NCBI GenBank assembly: GCA_008638375.1
Contig: CM018038.1
Location: 35,312,597-35,376,596 of the forward strand
Length of the DNA: 64,000 bases
Direction of reading: 5' to 3'
From: Nyssa sinensis
Lineage: Eukaryota; Streptophyta; Magnoliopsida; Cornales; Nyssaceae
Position numbers and translations under genes: made by a program. Below are positions 45,749-57,028 of the stretch, one piece after another (positions within the stretch are counted from its first letter, which is position 1; each line of letters opens with the position of its first letter). The notes beneath the pieces are model-generated. The model saw only the letters and a list, made by a program, of their open reading frames with translations. It was not told the origin of the DNA and did no database searches.

Positions 45749-46335
45749 ATCCTGTTGATCACTGCTTTCGCTTTCATCTAGAAGAAATATGTCCAATATT
45801 TGAAGAGTTTTGTGCTCTTTTTGATGTCACAGTTCAAGGTAAACTAATTGTCCCTTTTGTACAGTATGGTTATTCTTCCTCTTTATCCTCTTTACTTGAC
45901 TTGGATGTTGAGAAGGCAAAAGAATTGGTTCAAGGTGAATCATTTTCCTTACTTCCCATATTGAAAATTTTCAAAAATCAAGAGGCTAGTTACACCAAGC
46001 TATGTGTTTTTGCTCTGTGTATTATCCCGAGGTTCTTGATTGTTCAAGAGCCTGATCATGCTAATGTTCACCCAACTGATGTTATGACTGAACTGAACAA
46101 AGGCAACAATGTGATGGGCATTGCTCTTGTTGAGACTTTGAATGGCTTGGACTTGGTTCATGACTGTTCAAATGTTTTTAAAGGTAGCCCCTTGTTGGTG
46201 ACGATGTGGCTGCGTGATAAGTTGAAACTCTTGGCACATTCAGTTACCATCCCTTATAGGTTAAAACACTATTGTTCAAGGGCCTTGTTGGTGACCAAAG
46301 ATAATGAGAGAGATTGGTGCGAGTTCCTTGCTTAA
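45749..46335 (+). pseudogene. Antisense ORF of the gypsy element, DUF7745/plant-mobile-domain-like
   Basis: An open frame of about 195 codons on the plus strand, opposite to gag-pol. It contains CFRFHLEEICPIFEEFCALF, KLCVFALCIIPRFLIVQEPD and FKGSPLLVTMWLRDKLKLL. This fits the pattern of the DUF7745/plant mobile domain family common in plant retroelements (an FEEF-like acidic helix, then an FAL..I.P segment, then a G.P.L...WL.DKL segment). The frame is closed upstream by TAG at 45746-45748. Downstream to about 46920 the similarity seems to continue with stops. It lies between integrase and the expected 3' LTR, where Tat-lineage elements carry extra ORFs. The function of such ORFs is not established. 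Confidence 0.6.
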
Positions 46336-47571
46336 AATTTACCTTATAATATTGATTGATCCACCGTTCACTGGCAAAGTAGAGCCCCTCGATCGCGCTC
46401 TCCTAGTTATTCTTGTGTTATCTTGGAAGGCTTGAGAAAGACCTCATTTTATTATCCCATCTGGATACTATGTCAATTTCGGTTTATGCAGGTTGCTCTG
46501 AGGACTTAGGGCTCTCATGTCATTATGGAAAGGTTGACTCTATTTGTATCCACGAAGATATCCAACTATTGGGAATGTGCTCATGTTCTAGACTTGGATA
46601 ATACAAATTATTCCGACAAGTGCTTATGATGAAAGAATATTTATGGTGGCTCTATGTCCTAATCAATGAAAAGGAAGATCTTAAGGATTCTATCTTTTTT
46701 GAAGAGACTAGAATAGACATTAGTGTGGACATAACTTCAAAGTTAGAAGCGATCAAAGAAGCTTACAAGGACTTCGAAAGATGAGGAATGGTAAAGTTGG
46801 ACTGGGAAGTAGTAAGCCAACCACGTTGTGTGACAGAAAACAGAGGCAGCAACCCCTTTAAGCTTGAAAAGGAAGCGAGGAAGACCTAAGAAGACACCAG
46901 AATTCAAATGTAACAATGGTGAGTTGGACTTTGGGCATTTTTCTCTACATGTAGACTCAACAATGAATTACCTGGGTTTCATTGAGAAAGAAACAGGTTG
47001 CTGCTTTGAGTTGAAGGGAAGGTAGGTGGAGAAGAAAGAGTGAAAAAAGGATCTGAGTATCCACTAGCAATGAAGATTTAGAATTTTTCATTTTTTTTTT
47101 TTCTTTTAGAGGAGTTAGTTCCATGTTAGACTTAGACCAAGTTGATAGGGTTTTTACCTGTTATTGAATAAAAGATGATCTTTAACTTTCGGATTTGAAA
47201 GAATGAAACTTTTATTACAATTTTTGATATTGCACTCACAATAACTTCATGAGCTACCTACGTACCCCCCGTATTACATGTGTAGCAAAAATATGTAATA
47301 GGGGGTCAAGTCATCGTAGTTCAGTACAATGGGAAACTTGCCACTAAATAAAATATTTTTTAAGCTGGTCAAGGTTGGTAAGTGATGAAAACTTGTCTCC
47401 ATCCATATCTGCGAGCCATATGGCTCCTCTAGTGGCCATAGATTTGATAATGAATCGGCTACTCTAGTTGGGCCTGAATTTTCCTCTCGGGTCGAGTACC
47501 GATGCTCGATTTTTCGTTAAAACTAAATCTGTTACTTTCAGGCCTCTCTTTTTCACCTTCTTGTTAAAGGC

Positions 47572-48206
47572 CTAGACTACCCTTATGTGATACCCTTGTG
47601 TTTGATATAAATCTTTGATGCGTCTTTCATCTAGGAAGGCCAAGTCATCGTATCTATTAGTTTTAGCAACTTGATTCTCAAGAAGTACCTTGAGCGAGGT
47701 TATTTTTAGCTTGATTGGTAACACTGCCTCCATCTCGTATGTTAGGGAGTTTGGGCTTTTTCTGGTAGGTGTTCTGATAGATGTACAATACCCCCATAAA
47801 GCAAAGGGGAGTTTTTCATGCCAATTTCTACTGGTTTTTGTTGTTCTCCTCAAAATGTTCTTCAGACTTTTGTTCGTCGCCTCTACCACCCCGTTTGTTT
47901 GAGATCGGTAAGGTAAGGAATGATGATGGGTGATTCTGAACTTTTCGACCAAATCAGTAACTTCCCCTTCGAAGTGCAAGCCATTATTTGAAATAAGTTC
48001 GTGGGGTACTCCATATCGGCAAATGATGTTGCCTTAATGAACTGGGCCACTTTTCTTGCATTGATGACAGCATAGGAAATAGCCTCTACCCATTTGGTAA
48101 AGTAATTGATGGCTACCAAAATGAACTCATGGCCATTAGAGGCTTTTGGTGTGATTTTGCTAATAATATCTATCCCCCAAATTGCAAAGGGCCAAGGGGA
48201 TGTCAA
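47572..48206 (-). pseudogene. gypsy integrase core, frameshifted
   Basis: Minus-strand frames give WGIDIISKITPKASNGHEF, VAINYFTKWVEA and then, in another frame, YGVPHELISNNGLHFEGEV and PYRSQTNGVVEATNKSLKN. These are integrase core motifs. The second catalytic Asp (usually TDNG) is Asn (SNNG); the first Asp and the Glu are kept. A frameshift separates the two halves near 47980. It is inactive. Confidence 0.8.
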
Positions 48207-48932
48207 GTTGTAAAACTCTCTAGGAGGGAAATATTAAAGATTGGTGTGTATCTGAAATTTGTGGTACTTCCTAACAAAGTCAATATAGTCTTCATCCATG
48301 GTATTCCAATAGTAACCTTGTCGGACTATCTTTTTGGCTAACATGTGTCTATTTATGTGAGGTCCACAGACTCCTTCATGAATTTATGTCATGACATTTT
48401 CAGCTTTATGTTTATGCAAGCACAATAGATGTATTCCATTAAAAGACCTTTTGTAAAGTTTTTTCCCATAAATGATGAATTAAGTGGCCCATCGTCTCAG
48501 GGTTGCTCTATCCTCCTTGGTATATCTTTCATAGTACTCTGAGTGTCTCATGAATGACCAAACCTCATTGTACCAAGATAAAGATGTCGAGTCCTCTGTG
48601 ACTTCATCGATGTTGCAACAAGATATCAGAATTTCTCGAGTTTATACCAAGAGTACTTTAATTGTGGCTTCTTTCGGGATGTCTACCATTGAGGCAAGGG
48701 TGGCTAAGGCATCCGCGAAATTGTTCTTAGCCCTAGGCATGTAGTAGAACTGTATATCTTTGAACTTGGTTATTACTGTCTCTAGGTACTGGTGGTAGGG
48801 TAGAAGTTTCTCCTCTTTGATATTCTATATTCTTTAGACTTGGCCAATAACAAGGGTTGAATCCCTATATACATCTAAGAATTTGACTTTCAGTTCTAAA
48901 GATGCTTGCAGGCCCACTATACAAGCTTCACA

Positions 48933-49317
48933 CTATGTAGTATTATTGGTAAAGGGGTACTGCAACTTTATGGCTAGAGGCGTGTATGACCCGTCTAGGG
49001 CTACCAGAAGCATGCCAATGTCATATCCCTTTCTGTTGGCGGCACCGTAAAAAAAAAATACAACACATATCTTCATGAATCTATAAGATTTCCTTATCTG
49101 GGAATTCAACTTCCTTAACAATCTTGCCCTTAACTAGGCAGTCTGCTAGGTAGTCAACCACGACCTTTCTTTTGATGGATTTCTGAGTTATGTGCACTAT
49201 GTCAAATTCAAAAAGCAATAGTAGCCACCGAGTAGTGTGGCTTAATAGGGTTAGTTTTTCAAAGAGATACTTCACAGGGTCCATGCGAGAAACCAAATAT
49301 ATTGTATAGGCCATCAT
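48933..49317 (-). pseudogene. gypsy RNase H region
   Basis: It contains RMDPVKYLFEKLTLLSHTTRW followed by a second frame with YGAANRKGYDIGMLLVALDG then SYTPLAIKLQYPFTNN. The usual DGAANRKG motif has Tyr for the catalytic Asp. It lies between RT and integrase as expected for gypsy pol. Confidence 0.75.
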
Positions 49318-49778
49318 GTAATGGTAAAGCTTTTGGGTAACCCAGACAAGAACAATGCACGTCTTTTCGAAGGCATTATAGTTTTACTCATAGGAGATTA
49401 ACTTCTGGCTCACCTAGTAAACGACCTTTTCCTTTCTTTCATGTGTTTGATTTTGGGCCAACATGGCCGCAACAGTTGTATATAGTAACAAAGGAAAGTC
49501 GAGTTGTGGGGGAACTAGAACTGGTGGGTTGGTCAGATATTCTTTGATCTTTTCAAAAGCCTCTTGGCATCAGGGGTTCCACTTTTTGGGAGAATATTTC
49601 TTCAGGAGTTTGAAAATGGGTTCACAAATAGTGGTCAACTACGATATAAATATGCTAATGTATTGAAATCTCCCTAGGAAGCCCCTAACTCACTTTTTTA
49701 TTTTAGGCAGAGGCATCTCCATAATGGCTTTGATTTTTGCGGGATCCACCTTTATCCCTCTTTGACTTATCAAGAAGC

Positions 49779-50288
49779 CTAGGAGTTTTCCTGACCCCGA
49801 ACACACTTTTGAGGGTTTAGTCTCATTCTGTATTTCCTAATTCTTTCGAAGAACCTTCTTAGGCAGTCGGAATGACATTCTCTGCCTTTGAATCTTATGA
49901 TCATGTTATCGACATAGACTTCGACCTCTTTATGAATAAGGTCATGTAAGATGGTAGTGGTTGCCCTCTGATATATAGCCCTTGCATTTTTCAAGCCAAA
50001 AGGCATGACTATATAGCATTATGTCCCCCATTGTGGTGTGAAGGCAGCTTTTTCCATGTGATCGAGGTGCATCTTGATTTGATTATACCCCGCGAAGCCA
50101 TTTACAAAGGACATCATGGCATGTTGAGCTGTGTTGTCTACCAAAAGGTCTATGTTCGGCAAAGGAAAGTCATCTTTTGGATAAGCTTTGTTGAGGTCCC
50201 TATAGTCAACGCACATGCGGACTCGCCTATCCTTCTTGGGGACAAGGATGATATTGGCTAACCATTGCAGGTATTTGACTACAATCAA
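49779..50288 (-). pseudogene. gypsy reverse transcriptase, broken
   Basis: Two adjoining frames: 50019-50288 with VPKKDRRVRMCVDYRDLNKA and GYNQIKM, and 49779-50006 with MPFGLKNARAIYQRAT, VYVDNMI and LNPQKC. YVDN replaces the catalytic YVDD, and a stop lies between the frames. It cannot make active enzyme. Confidence 0.85.
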
Positions 50289-51638
50289 GAACCCTACAAC
50301 TAACTATTTTTCAACTTCTTCTTTGATTTTGAAGGACCACTATTGCCTGAGTTTCCTTAATTTTTGTTTGATTAGGTTAGAATTAGGATAACTCGGTATT
50401 TTGTGTTAGACTATGTTTACGTCTAAACCGGGTATGTCCTTGTTGGACCATGCGAAAATATTTTGGAATTATCTTAACAGTTCAGACAGGATTTCTTGTT
50501 CACTTTGGCTAAGGGTTGCACCGATCTTGACCTCTCTAGTCTCACATTCTAACCCTAGGTTAAGGGTCACTGTTTGTTCTATGACAAGTTGGGCCCTATC
50601 TTGAGATTTGGTGACTATTTTGGCCAAGTCTATTAGAAACTTTCTATTCTCTATGTCAAGATTATTGTATTCTTTAAATTCATCATCATGTTCATTATTT
50701 ACAATTAAAAGATACTCAGAAAAAAAATTTATTTCATTGAAAGAAGGAAAAATAAAGTCAGCAACTTCATCAATATTAATGAAATCTAAAGAAAGAAAAT
50801 CCTCGGACTTGGAGTCAAAAGTATTGTCAGAATCTATATTAGTTAAGTTTGAGTAATCGAATTCCTACTAAAGTTGTTCAGCTGATGCTGCACCACTTTG
50901 ACTAGGAGCCAATTATTGATTGGAGCTTGGATGGGCATAATGTATTTGACTGGATCCTCTCACATGTTACATGTGGAGATCATGTCAACCATATCATCAG
51001 TGGGCTCCATCTTGGCAAAACAATCTGTTAGTCCTCCGACCTCTTCGATCCAGTCCTTCTGCTAAGGACCATGTTTTTCAACTGGTACCACCACTTCCTC
51101 ATCGAAAACACAAGTCCAGTCGCTGAATATTTCCCAACCGGGAACTCTAGTCTTGGACTTAGCATTGTACCATGGCTCAGGGAACCCATAATAATGATAA
51201 TTCTCTCTTTGTTTGATAAAGCTCCTATTAAAAGTAGGGAAGTAAGGCTTTATTTCTATAAGCCTAGGGATGGGGCAGCCCATGTTCTTTAGCAATTTTA
51301 TTGGCTCATGCGGCCAAAGACTTTTCACGAAAATCTACCTCGATGGGTGAGTATTCGAGCCCAAATGTGTATATCCCCTTTCCGGTTGGCAGAATGGTGT
51401 AGGTAGACCTTGTAAATTGAATTCAAGGTCTTTTCCCCACACATATCCCATGTGGACCATCATGTTTATCACGGCTTGTTTGTATAAGCCTCTATCAAGT
51501 ACTTGCTCTATCTCAAGACTCTCTATACAGTCGAAGCCTAATAAAGGTAAATCATTAGATCAACATCCCCATGTATGGTGACTACCCTTGTTTGACAGAT
51601 GAATTTGACCTTTTGATATAGATAGGATGCTACAATTT

Positions 51639-51914
51639 TCATTTCATGTAACCATGGCCTTCCAATAGCAAATTGAAGGATGTCGGGATGTCTAGTACTT
51701 GAAAATATGTTGTGCCTTCAACTGGTCTGAGGTTCATGGTAAGTGTCATAACCTCTACAACTTCCCTCCGAGTATTGTCATATGCCTTAACTACTTGAGT
51801 TGGTGGAGTGAGATCAGCTACCTCTAAGCTAAGGCACTTTGTAGTCCTAAGAGAAAAAACGTAGAGCAGAGCCATTGTCAATGAGCACCATAGGTATCCT
51901 CTTTCCAAGGGCAT
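51639..51914 (-). pseudogene. gypsy aspartic protease region
   Basis: The minus strand reads VLIDNGSAL (active-site motif) near 51865-51890 and then, in a shifted frame, LSLEVADLTPPTQVVKAYDN ... VEGTTYFQVLDIPTSFNLLL. This is the retropepsin domain that precedes RT in gypsy pol. Frames are broken. Confidence 0.7.
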
Positions 51915-52205
51915 CTGCAGTAATATACATAGCCTTAGTGTGGTCGACCCTTCCTTTGGTTAAGTCACGATAGTGAAAGTGACGATATTGTTGAATTGGA
52001 CCCCCTGATGATTTTCGTGAGTTATTCGGGGGTAGTAGTGGTAGGAATTTGTGCTTTATTGAGATGCCTCAAAATAGCCTGTCTGTGTGGAAAGTATAAT
52101 GTCAATAAACCCCATACTGATATGTTACCTTGTGTTTTCTTGAGCTGTTTGAGTAGCTCATCTTTGATAGGAACCTAAGGTAAGACTCCTATAATTGTTT
52201 GGGCT

Positions 52206-53600
52206 TCAAAACCTCTGTGAGTGGATCATCTGTTTATAGAAGAACGGGCTTGAATGGTCTCCCCCCTCGTGTGACATATATTGTATTGGTTGAGCCAGAA
52301 TAACTCTTCTTACCCATGAGTTCATCCCAAGTGATAGTGCTACACCTGAAGGCGTTTGTGAAATCATTGATGAGGCCACTTGGATCTGAGTCTTCAAAAC
52401 TTAAAATGTTGATATTAAGTCGTTTATTGTGGGCCGGCAATGGGTTGGTGGTGACATTAGGCTTTGCTGGTGGAGTCTTTATTGTTCCTCCATCAATTAG
52501 GCCTTGAATTGAGTGCTTTCAAGCTCAGTACTGATTTGTGTTATGTCCATTACCTTGATGATAGGAGCAATGCTGGTTCAGATCAAACCGCTTAGGTAGA
52601 GGGTTTGGAGTCGATCTTGGTCCCAAGGGTTAAAGAAGCCCCTTCTCTAAAGTTATTGTATATTTTACCCATCGGTATTGTTAAATCTGAGAATTGCCTT
52701 TGAGGGCATTTCTATGGGACACCCTGTGATGTTGGCCATGAAAATGACCTTGATGTGTTGACGACAGTGATTATGTGGGTCGGGCCACTTGGTTTTGAGG
52801 TTGGAAAGATCTTGCAAGGCTTTGGGTCACTTGCTTTAAGAATGTCATCATTAAACCGCATATTCTCCTTGTGTTTCGGCCCCCATTAGTGCTTTGAATG
52901 TCTCAAAGTATTGGGCAAAGAGAGTTTCATAGTGAACTGGAAGAAAGTTCTTTTTTATCATTTGAACTAGTCTGGCCTCATTTGGTTGGTTGATCATTTG
53001 AGCCGCTTTAGTCCGCTACCTAGTGATGAACGTGGACAAACTTTTTTTCAGTTCATGCTTGGTGGTTTCAAAGTCTCAAAGAGTGATATCAACTTCATTG
53101 TTGTACTTCTACTACTTGACAAAGGCATTGCGTAGTTCCTCCCAATCTTTAGAAAGTGCATCTTCTAAGTTCAGGTGCCATCGTAGAGTAGCTCCAGCTA
53201 GGGTTTGGTGAAATATCTGGACCAAGACATTGGTGTTGGCCCCTAAAGGTTGCATGGCCCTTACATATAGCTTAAAATGAGTTCTTGGACATGTAGTTCC
53301 ATCAAATTTGTCAAGGTTCGACATTTTAAATTTCAAAGGAAGCCGAATGTCTAGATAGATAACTTGTGAATGTCGACCATATCATCACCTTGGTGAGCTT
53401 TGTAAAAGAGAGTCTCTATTTTTTCCAACTTGTGAGCAATGCCCTCTTTTTGTTGCTTCAGGATTTCTACGGGTCCGTACCATTCACCCCAATTATAAGG
53501 ATCATAGGCAGACGGATCTTGGTTTTCCTAATGCTGTTGTTGTTATCCATCTCTAGGCGGGACTAGTGGCTTTTGGTGAGGATTGTTATTACCTACCGGG
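52206..53600 (-). pseudogene. gypsy gag, broken
   Basis: The stretch 53112-53336 reads NLDKFDGTTCPRTHFKLYVR and HQTLAGATLRWHLNLEDAL then SKDWEELRNAFVK, the Retrotrans_gag capsid domain. A further piece at 52234-52440 ends YVTRGGRPFKPVLL, a typical gag-protease linker. Many stops lie between. Confidence 0.75.
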
Positions 53601-54619
53601 ATAAGAGGTGGTAGGGGTAACCTTTTTTGTACTAAATTATGAACTGTGAGGAGAGTATCTGGTTCTCCTCTCAGTAATTGCCTATGTCTTTCTTGATGTC
53701 AGCTAGAATCTGAAGTATCTGTTTAGGGTCCATTGCAACGGGAGTTGTACTTTTCTGATTCGTTAGAAAGTCATAGGTTTGGATCAATCGGCCTCGACTA
53801 GTCCGTTTCCAAGCCAGTTGTGGGTACCTGTTTTCAGAAAACACCTGTGTTATTTAACTTGTTTGATGTCAAGAAAAATCTACGAAAGTCTCATTTCTAG
53901 CCCCGTTGCAGCTTGAAAAATTGGTTTTTAGGAAAAAATTAGAATTCTTTGAAAAAATTCAAAAAATTGGACAAAATTTTGCAAAGCATGAGGGACTGCT
54001 CTCTATGTCGATCGGCCAACAGATAGGGGTATTTTTTTTTACTTTCTAAATTTTTCTAACTTCACGAAATTGTGCGAAAAACTCAGTGTGTCTTACCAAA
54101 ATTGGGTTTAAATTCTTGAATCATGAATTTATGGCAAATTATATACATGACGCTTCGATCGAGTAAAGGTTTCAAGGCTCCCTTTCTAACAGGACGTACC
54201 ATATACCTCCCACAGCCATTACATTATAATAACTATGGTCAAACGGTACCGCATCGCCTATTTGCATACCATCCCAAGGCCACTAGAATGTAATGTCCCC
54301 GGTTAAGCAGTATTTGATCAAGGAGTGGAGGGCTTTCACCGGCGACACCTATCAAGCTGAGTGAGTATACGGGGTGAAGGCTACTAATTGTCCGAGGTTT
54401 AAAGGGTATGTAGTGAAAATGCATATCTTATGGAGTGACGTGTGTGCAAGGTATTCATATTTTAGTAATTTTTTGTTCATCCATCCATACATTCGAGCAT
54501 CTATACATCAATACATCAATCATAAAGCATAAACATCAAATGACTGTAAAGCAAAAAACAAAATAGCCTTGAAGTGAATACTTTAACGAGTCTAGCCCTC
54601 TTTAGTTCTCCAACAGAGT

Positions 54620-54637
54620 TGCCACTATGGGCGCCAA
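54620..54637 (-). other. Primer binding site of gypsy element
   Basis: The minus strand reads TTGGCGCCCATAGTGGCA, the TTGGCGCC-type primer site of Tat/Ogre-like elements, right after the 5' LTR. Confidence 0.7.
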
Positions 54638-55558
54638 CATCAGAAAAAAGGGAAAACAATATGTCATCCTTTTTTGTGGATTTAGAGGGATCATGGCTGT
54701 CTCTTTCCCTTAAGGTGGGAAGGAACACTTCTTATGGGAGATAGATAGATTGAGGAATCGCTAGCTTATTTTTGGGCAAGAAACAAGCAAACCCGTTACA
54801 GCAGAACATAATCAAAAGAAAACTGAAAAGAAATGGAATACTCAAAATTTACATCGCCTTGTCTCCTAATTACATTCTAAAGATCCCATGACATGGATCA
54901 AATCAAATAAGACACTAAAATAAAGCGAAACCAAAGAAAACATGGATCCGGGGGCTAAGGTATGGAGTGGGAAGTGTTAGGCACCCACCCTGCCGATCCA
55001 AATAGATCGACTTCGAATATTCACTAGTAAGGCTATTTTGTCATGAGAAAAACAAAAAAGATAGATGTGAGTCTGGAAGAGATAAATAATAGATCTAGTG
55101 TAAAGAGGTAAAATAGAATAGAAAAGACAAAAAGAAGATCTGGCTCTGGCCCAACGGCTTCCTACGTATCCATTCAGAAAATGAAATCAAAGTCACGTAG
55201 TTCTCCGGTTTACCCTCTTTTATTAAGAGTGATAAAAGAGATGAGATCAACTGGATCTAAAGAAAAAGAAACTGTTAAGGGTTAGAGAGCATACCTTATT
55301 CAGTCATGAGAGTCGGGCAACACTTCGGTTAAGAAAATTGGGATCAAAAGGCTTCAATCGGACAAATCTCCGGCTTGTTCTTCGATTTGGAAAGCGTTAC
55401 TTCGGCGTGTTTCTCGAAGGGAGGTTGTCACTTTGGCAGGGCTTTGGCCTCGGGAGAGGGAGAGTTCTCGTAGAGATAACATTAGAACTAAACTAACAGC
55501 GTGAGGCTTTGAAAAATGTGTCTTTCTTCATCCCCTAAACCTGATAGCCTGAGGGCTC

Positions 55559-55566
55559 TATTTATA
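55559..55566 (-). promoter_or_regulatory. TATA box of gypsy LTR
   Basis: The minus strand reads CTTATAAATAGAGCCC within the LTR, downstream of the minisatellite, as expected for the U3/R promoter. Confidence 0.55.
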
Positions 55567-56181
55567 AGAAAATATAGAGCATTGATCAAAAGGTCTAAGA
55601 TGAAACCCTAAAATTGAGGGGCTAGGATCATGTCTTGAGTGATAATTATCTAATTAAATAAATAAAAAATTAAATAAAAATAATTATCCTAACTAAATGA
55701 ATTAATAAATAATTATGACAATGCACGAACCAATAAAATTAGTGTTTACATGCAAGAGCTAATGAGATAAAAGAGAAATAGAATTCAATCGAGAAAAAAA
55801 CTCCAAAATAAAAACATCTAGATTCGATGTATCTCCATTTAAGGAAATATCAAGGAACTAGATTTATAGAAACTTTAAAAGTGGAAAGTCCTAATTAAGC
55901 CTAAATAGACTACTATCACTCAATATTACCAAATTGCACCAAATTCGATAGAGAATCTCTAAATTACCACAAGACATGTGAAATGGCCAAATGGGCCCAA
56001 TTCGTCACCAAAGGGCTAAAATTATCAAATTACCTCCATGTGGGTAAAATGGTATGGCAATTACAAAAATGCCCATCAAGTGACTAAGAAGTCCTACTGA
56101 AGGTAGGACTATGCCAAAATTACCAAAATGCCCCTAACGGGTAAAAAGGTACCGAAATTACCGAAACACCATTCAATGGAC

Positions 56182-56960
56182 AAAAGAGTCCTAATAGGAG
56201 TGAGACTTTGTCAAGAAGAGTCCTACTTGGACTAGGACTCTGGCAAGAAAGCTTAACAGAAGTGAGATTCTATTAGAAAGAGTCTTATTTGGATTGAGAC
56301 TTTAATAGGAACAATCCTAATGGAACTGAGACTCTAGCAAGAGAGTCCTAGCAAGAATGAGACTCTGGCAGGAGGAGTTTTAATGGGAATAGGACTCTGT
56401 TAGGAGGAGTCCTAATGGAATTGGGACTCTGGTAAAAGAGTCTTAGCGGGAATGAGACTTTGTCATGAAGAGTTCTAATGGGAATAAGACTCTATTAAGA
56501 AGAGTCCTAATGGATCTGGGACTCTGGTAGGAGAGTCCTAGCGGGGATAGAACTCTGTTAGGAGAAGTCCAAATGGAAAACGGACTCTGTCAAGGGGAGT
56601 CTTAATAGAACTGGGACTCTGGTAGGAGAGTCATAGTAGGAATAAAACTCTATGAAGAGGAGTCCTAATAGAACTGGGACTCTGGTAAGAGAATCTCAAC
56701 GGGGATAGGACTTTGTCAAGAAAAGTCCTAATGGGAATAAGACTTTGTCAAGGGGAGTCCTAATGAAATTGGGACTCTGGTAGGAGAGTCTTAGCGAGAA
56801 TAGGACTTTGTTTGGAGGAGTCTTGATGGGAATATAGGATTCTATCAAGGGGATCCTAATGGAACTGACACTCGGGTAGGAGAGTCTTAGCGGGAATAAG
56901 ACTCTGTCAGGATGAGTCCTGATGGGAATAGAACTTGGTCGGGAAAAGTCCTAATTGAAG
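56182..56960. repeat. Minisatellite of about 31-bp hairpin monomers, 95-bp higher order
   Basis: About 25 monomers of 30-34 bp follow each other, each with GAGTCC...GGACTC arms around a short loop (for example GAGTCCTAATGGAAC then TGGGACTCTGG). The phrase TGGGACTCTGG or its variants recurs at about 56327, 56421, 56516, 56611, 56674, 56769 and 56865. The spacings are 94-96 with one of 63, showing a three-monomer higher-order unit that lost one monomer once. Confidence 0.9.
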
Positions 56961-57028
56961 TAGGTTTCTTGGTATAATTACCGAATTGCTACTACTTAAT
57001 CAATGGTCACGAAAATGAGGTGTCTACA

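Larger units (their letters stand above)
44821..57028 (-). mobile_element. Decayed Ty3/gypsy element, Tat/Ogre/Retand-like
   Basis: On the minus strand: 5' LTR starting TGTAGACACC at 57028, primer site TTGGCGCCC at 54620-54637, gag about 53.3 kb, protease about 51.8 kb, reverse transcriptase 50.3-49.8 kb, RNase H 49.3-48.9 kb, integrase 48.2-47.6 kb, then an opposite-strand ORF at 45.7-46.3 kb. The order RT-RH-IN, the TGTAGACACC start and the extra antisense ORF fit the Tat lineage. Catalytic residues are lost in three enzymes. I could not find the 3' LTR; the lower edge near 44.8 kb is approximate. Confidence 0.8.
54640..57028 (-). repeat. 5' LTR of gypsy element (about 2.4 kb)
   Basis: It starts TGTAGACACCTCATTTTCG at 57028 and ends near 54640 beside the primer site. 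It contains a minisatellite in U3 (56182-56960), TACCAAAATGCCCC-type words at 56117-56137, and a TATA box. The plus-strand CCTACGTATCC .. CACGTAGTTC pair at 55161-55203, common in such elements, is inside it. The exact 3' edge is uncertain by a few bases. Confidence 0.7.

Noticed and set aside
56182..56960. CRISPR-like array (regular repeats)
   Set aside because: Repeats are contiguous with no unique spacers, diverged, and lie in a plant LTR; it is a minisatellite.
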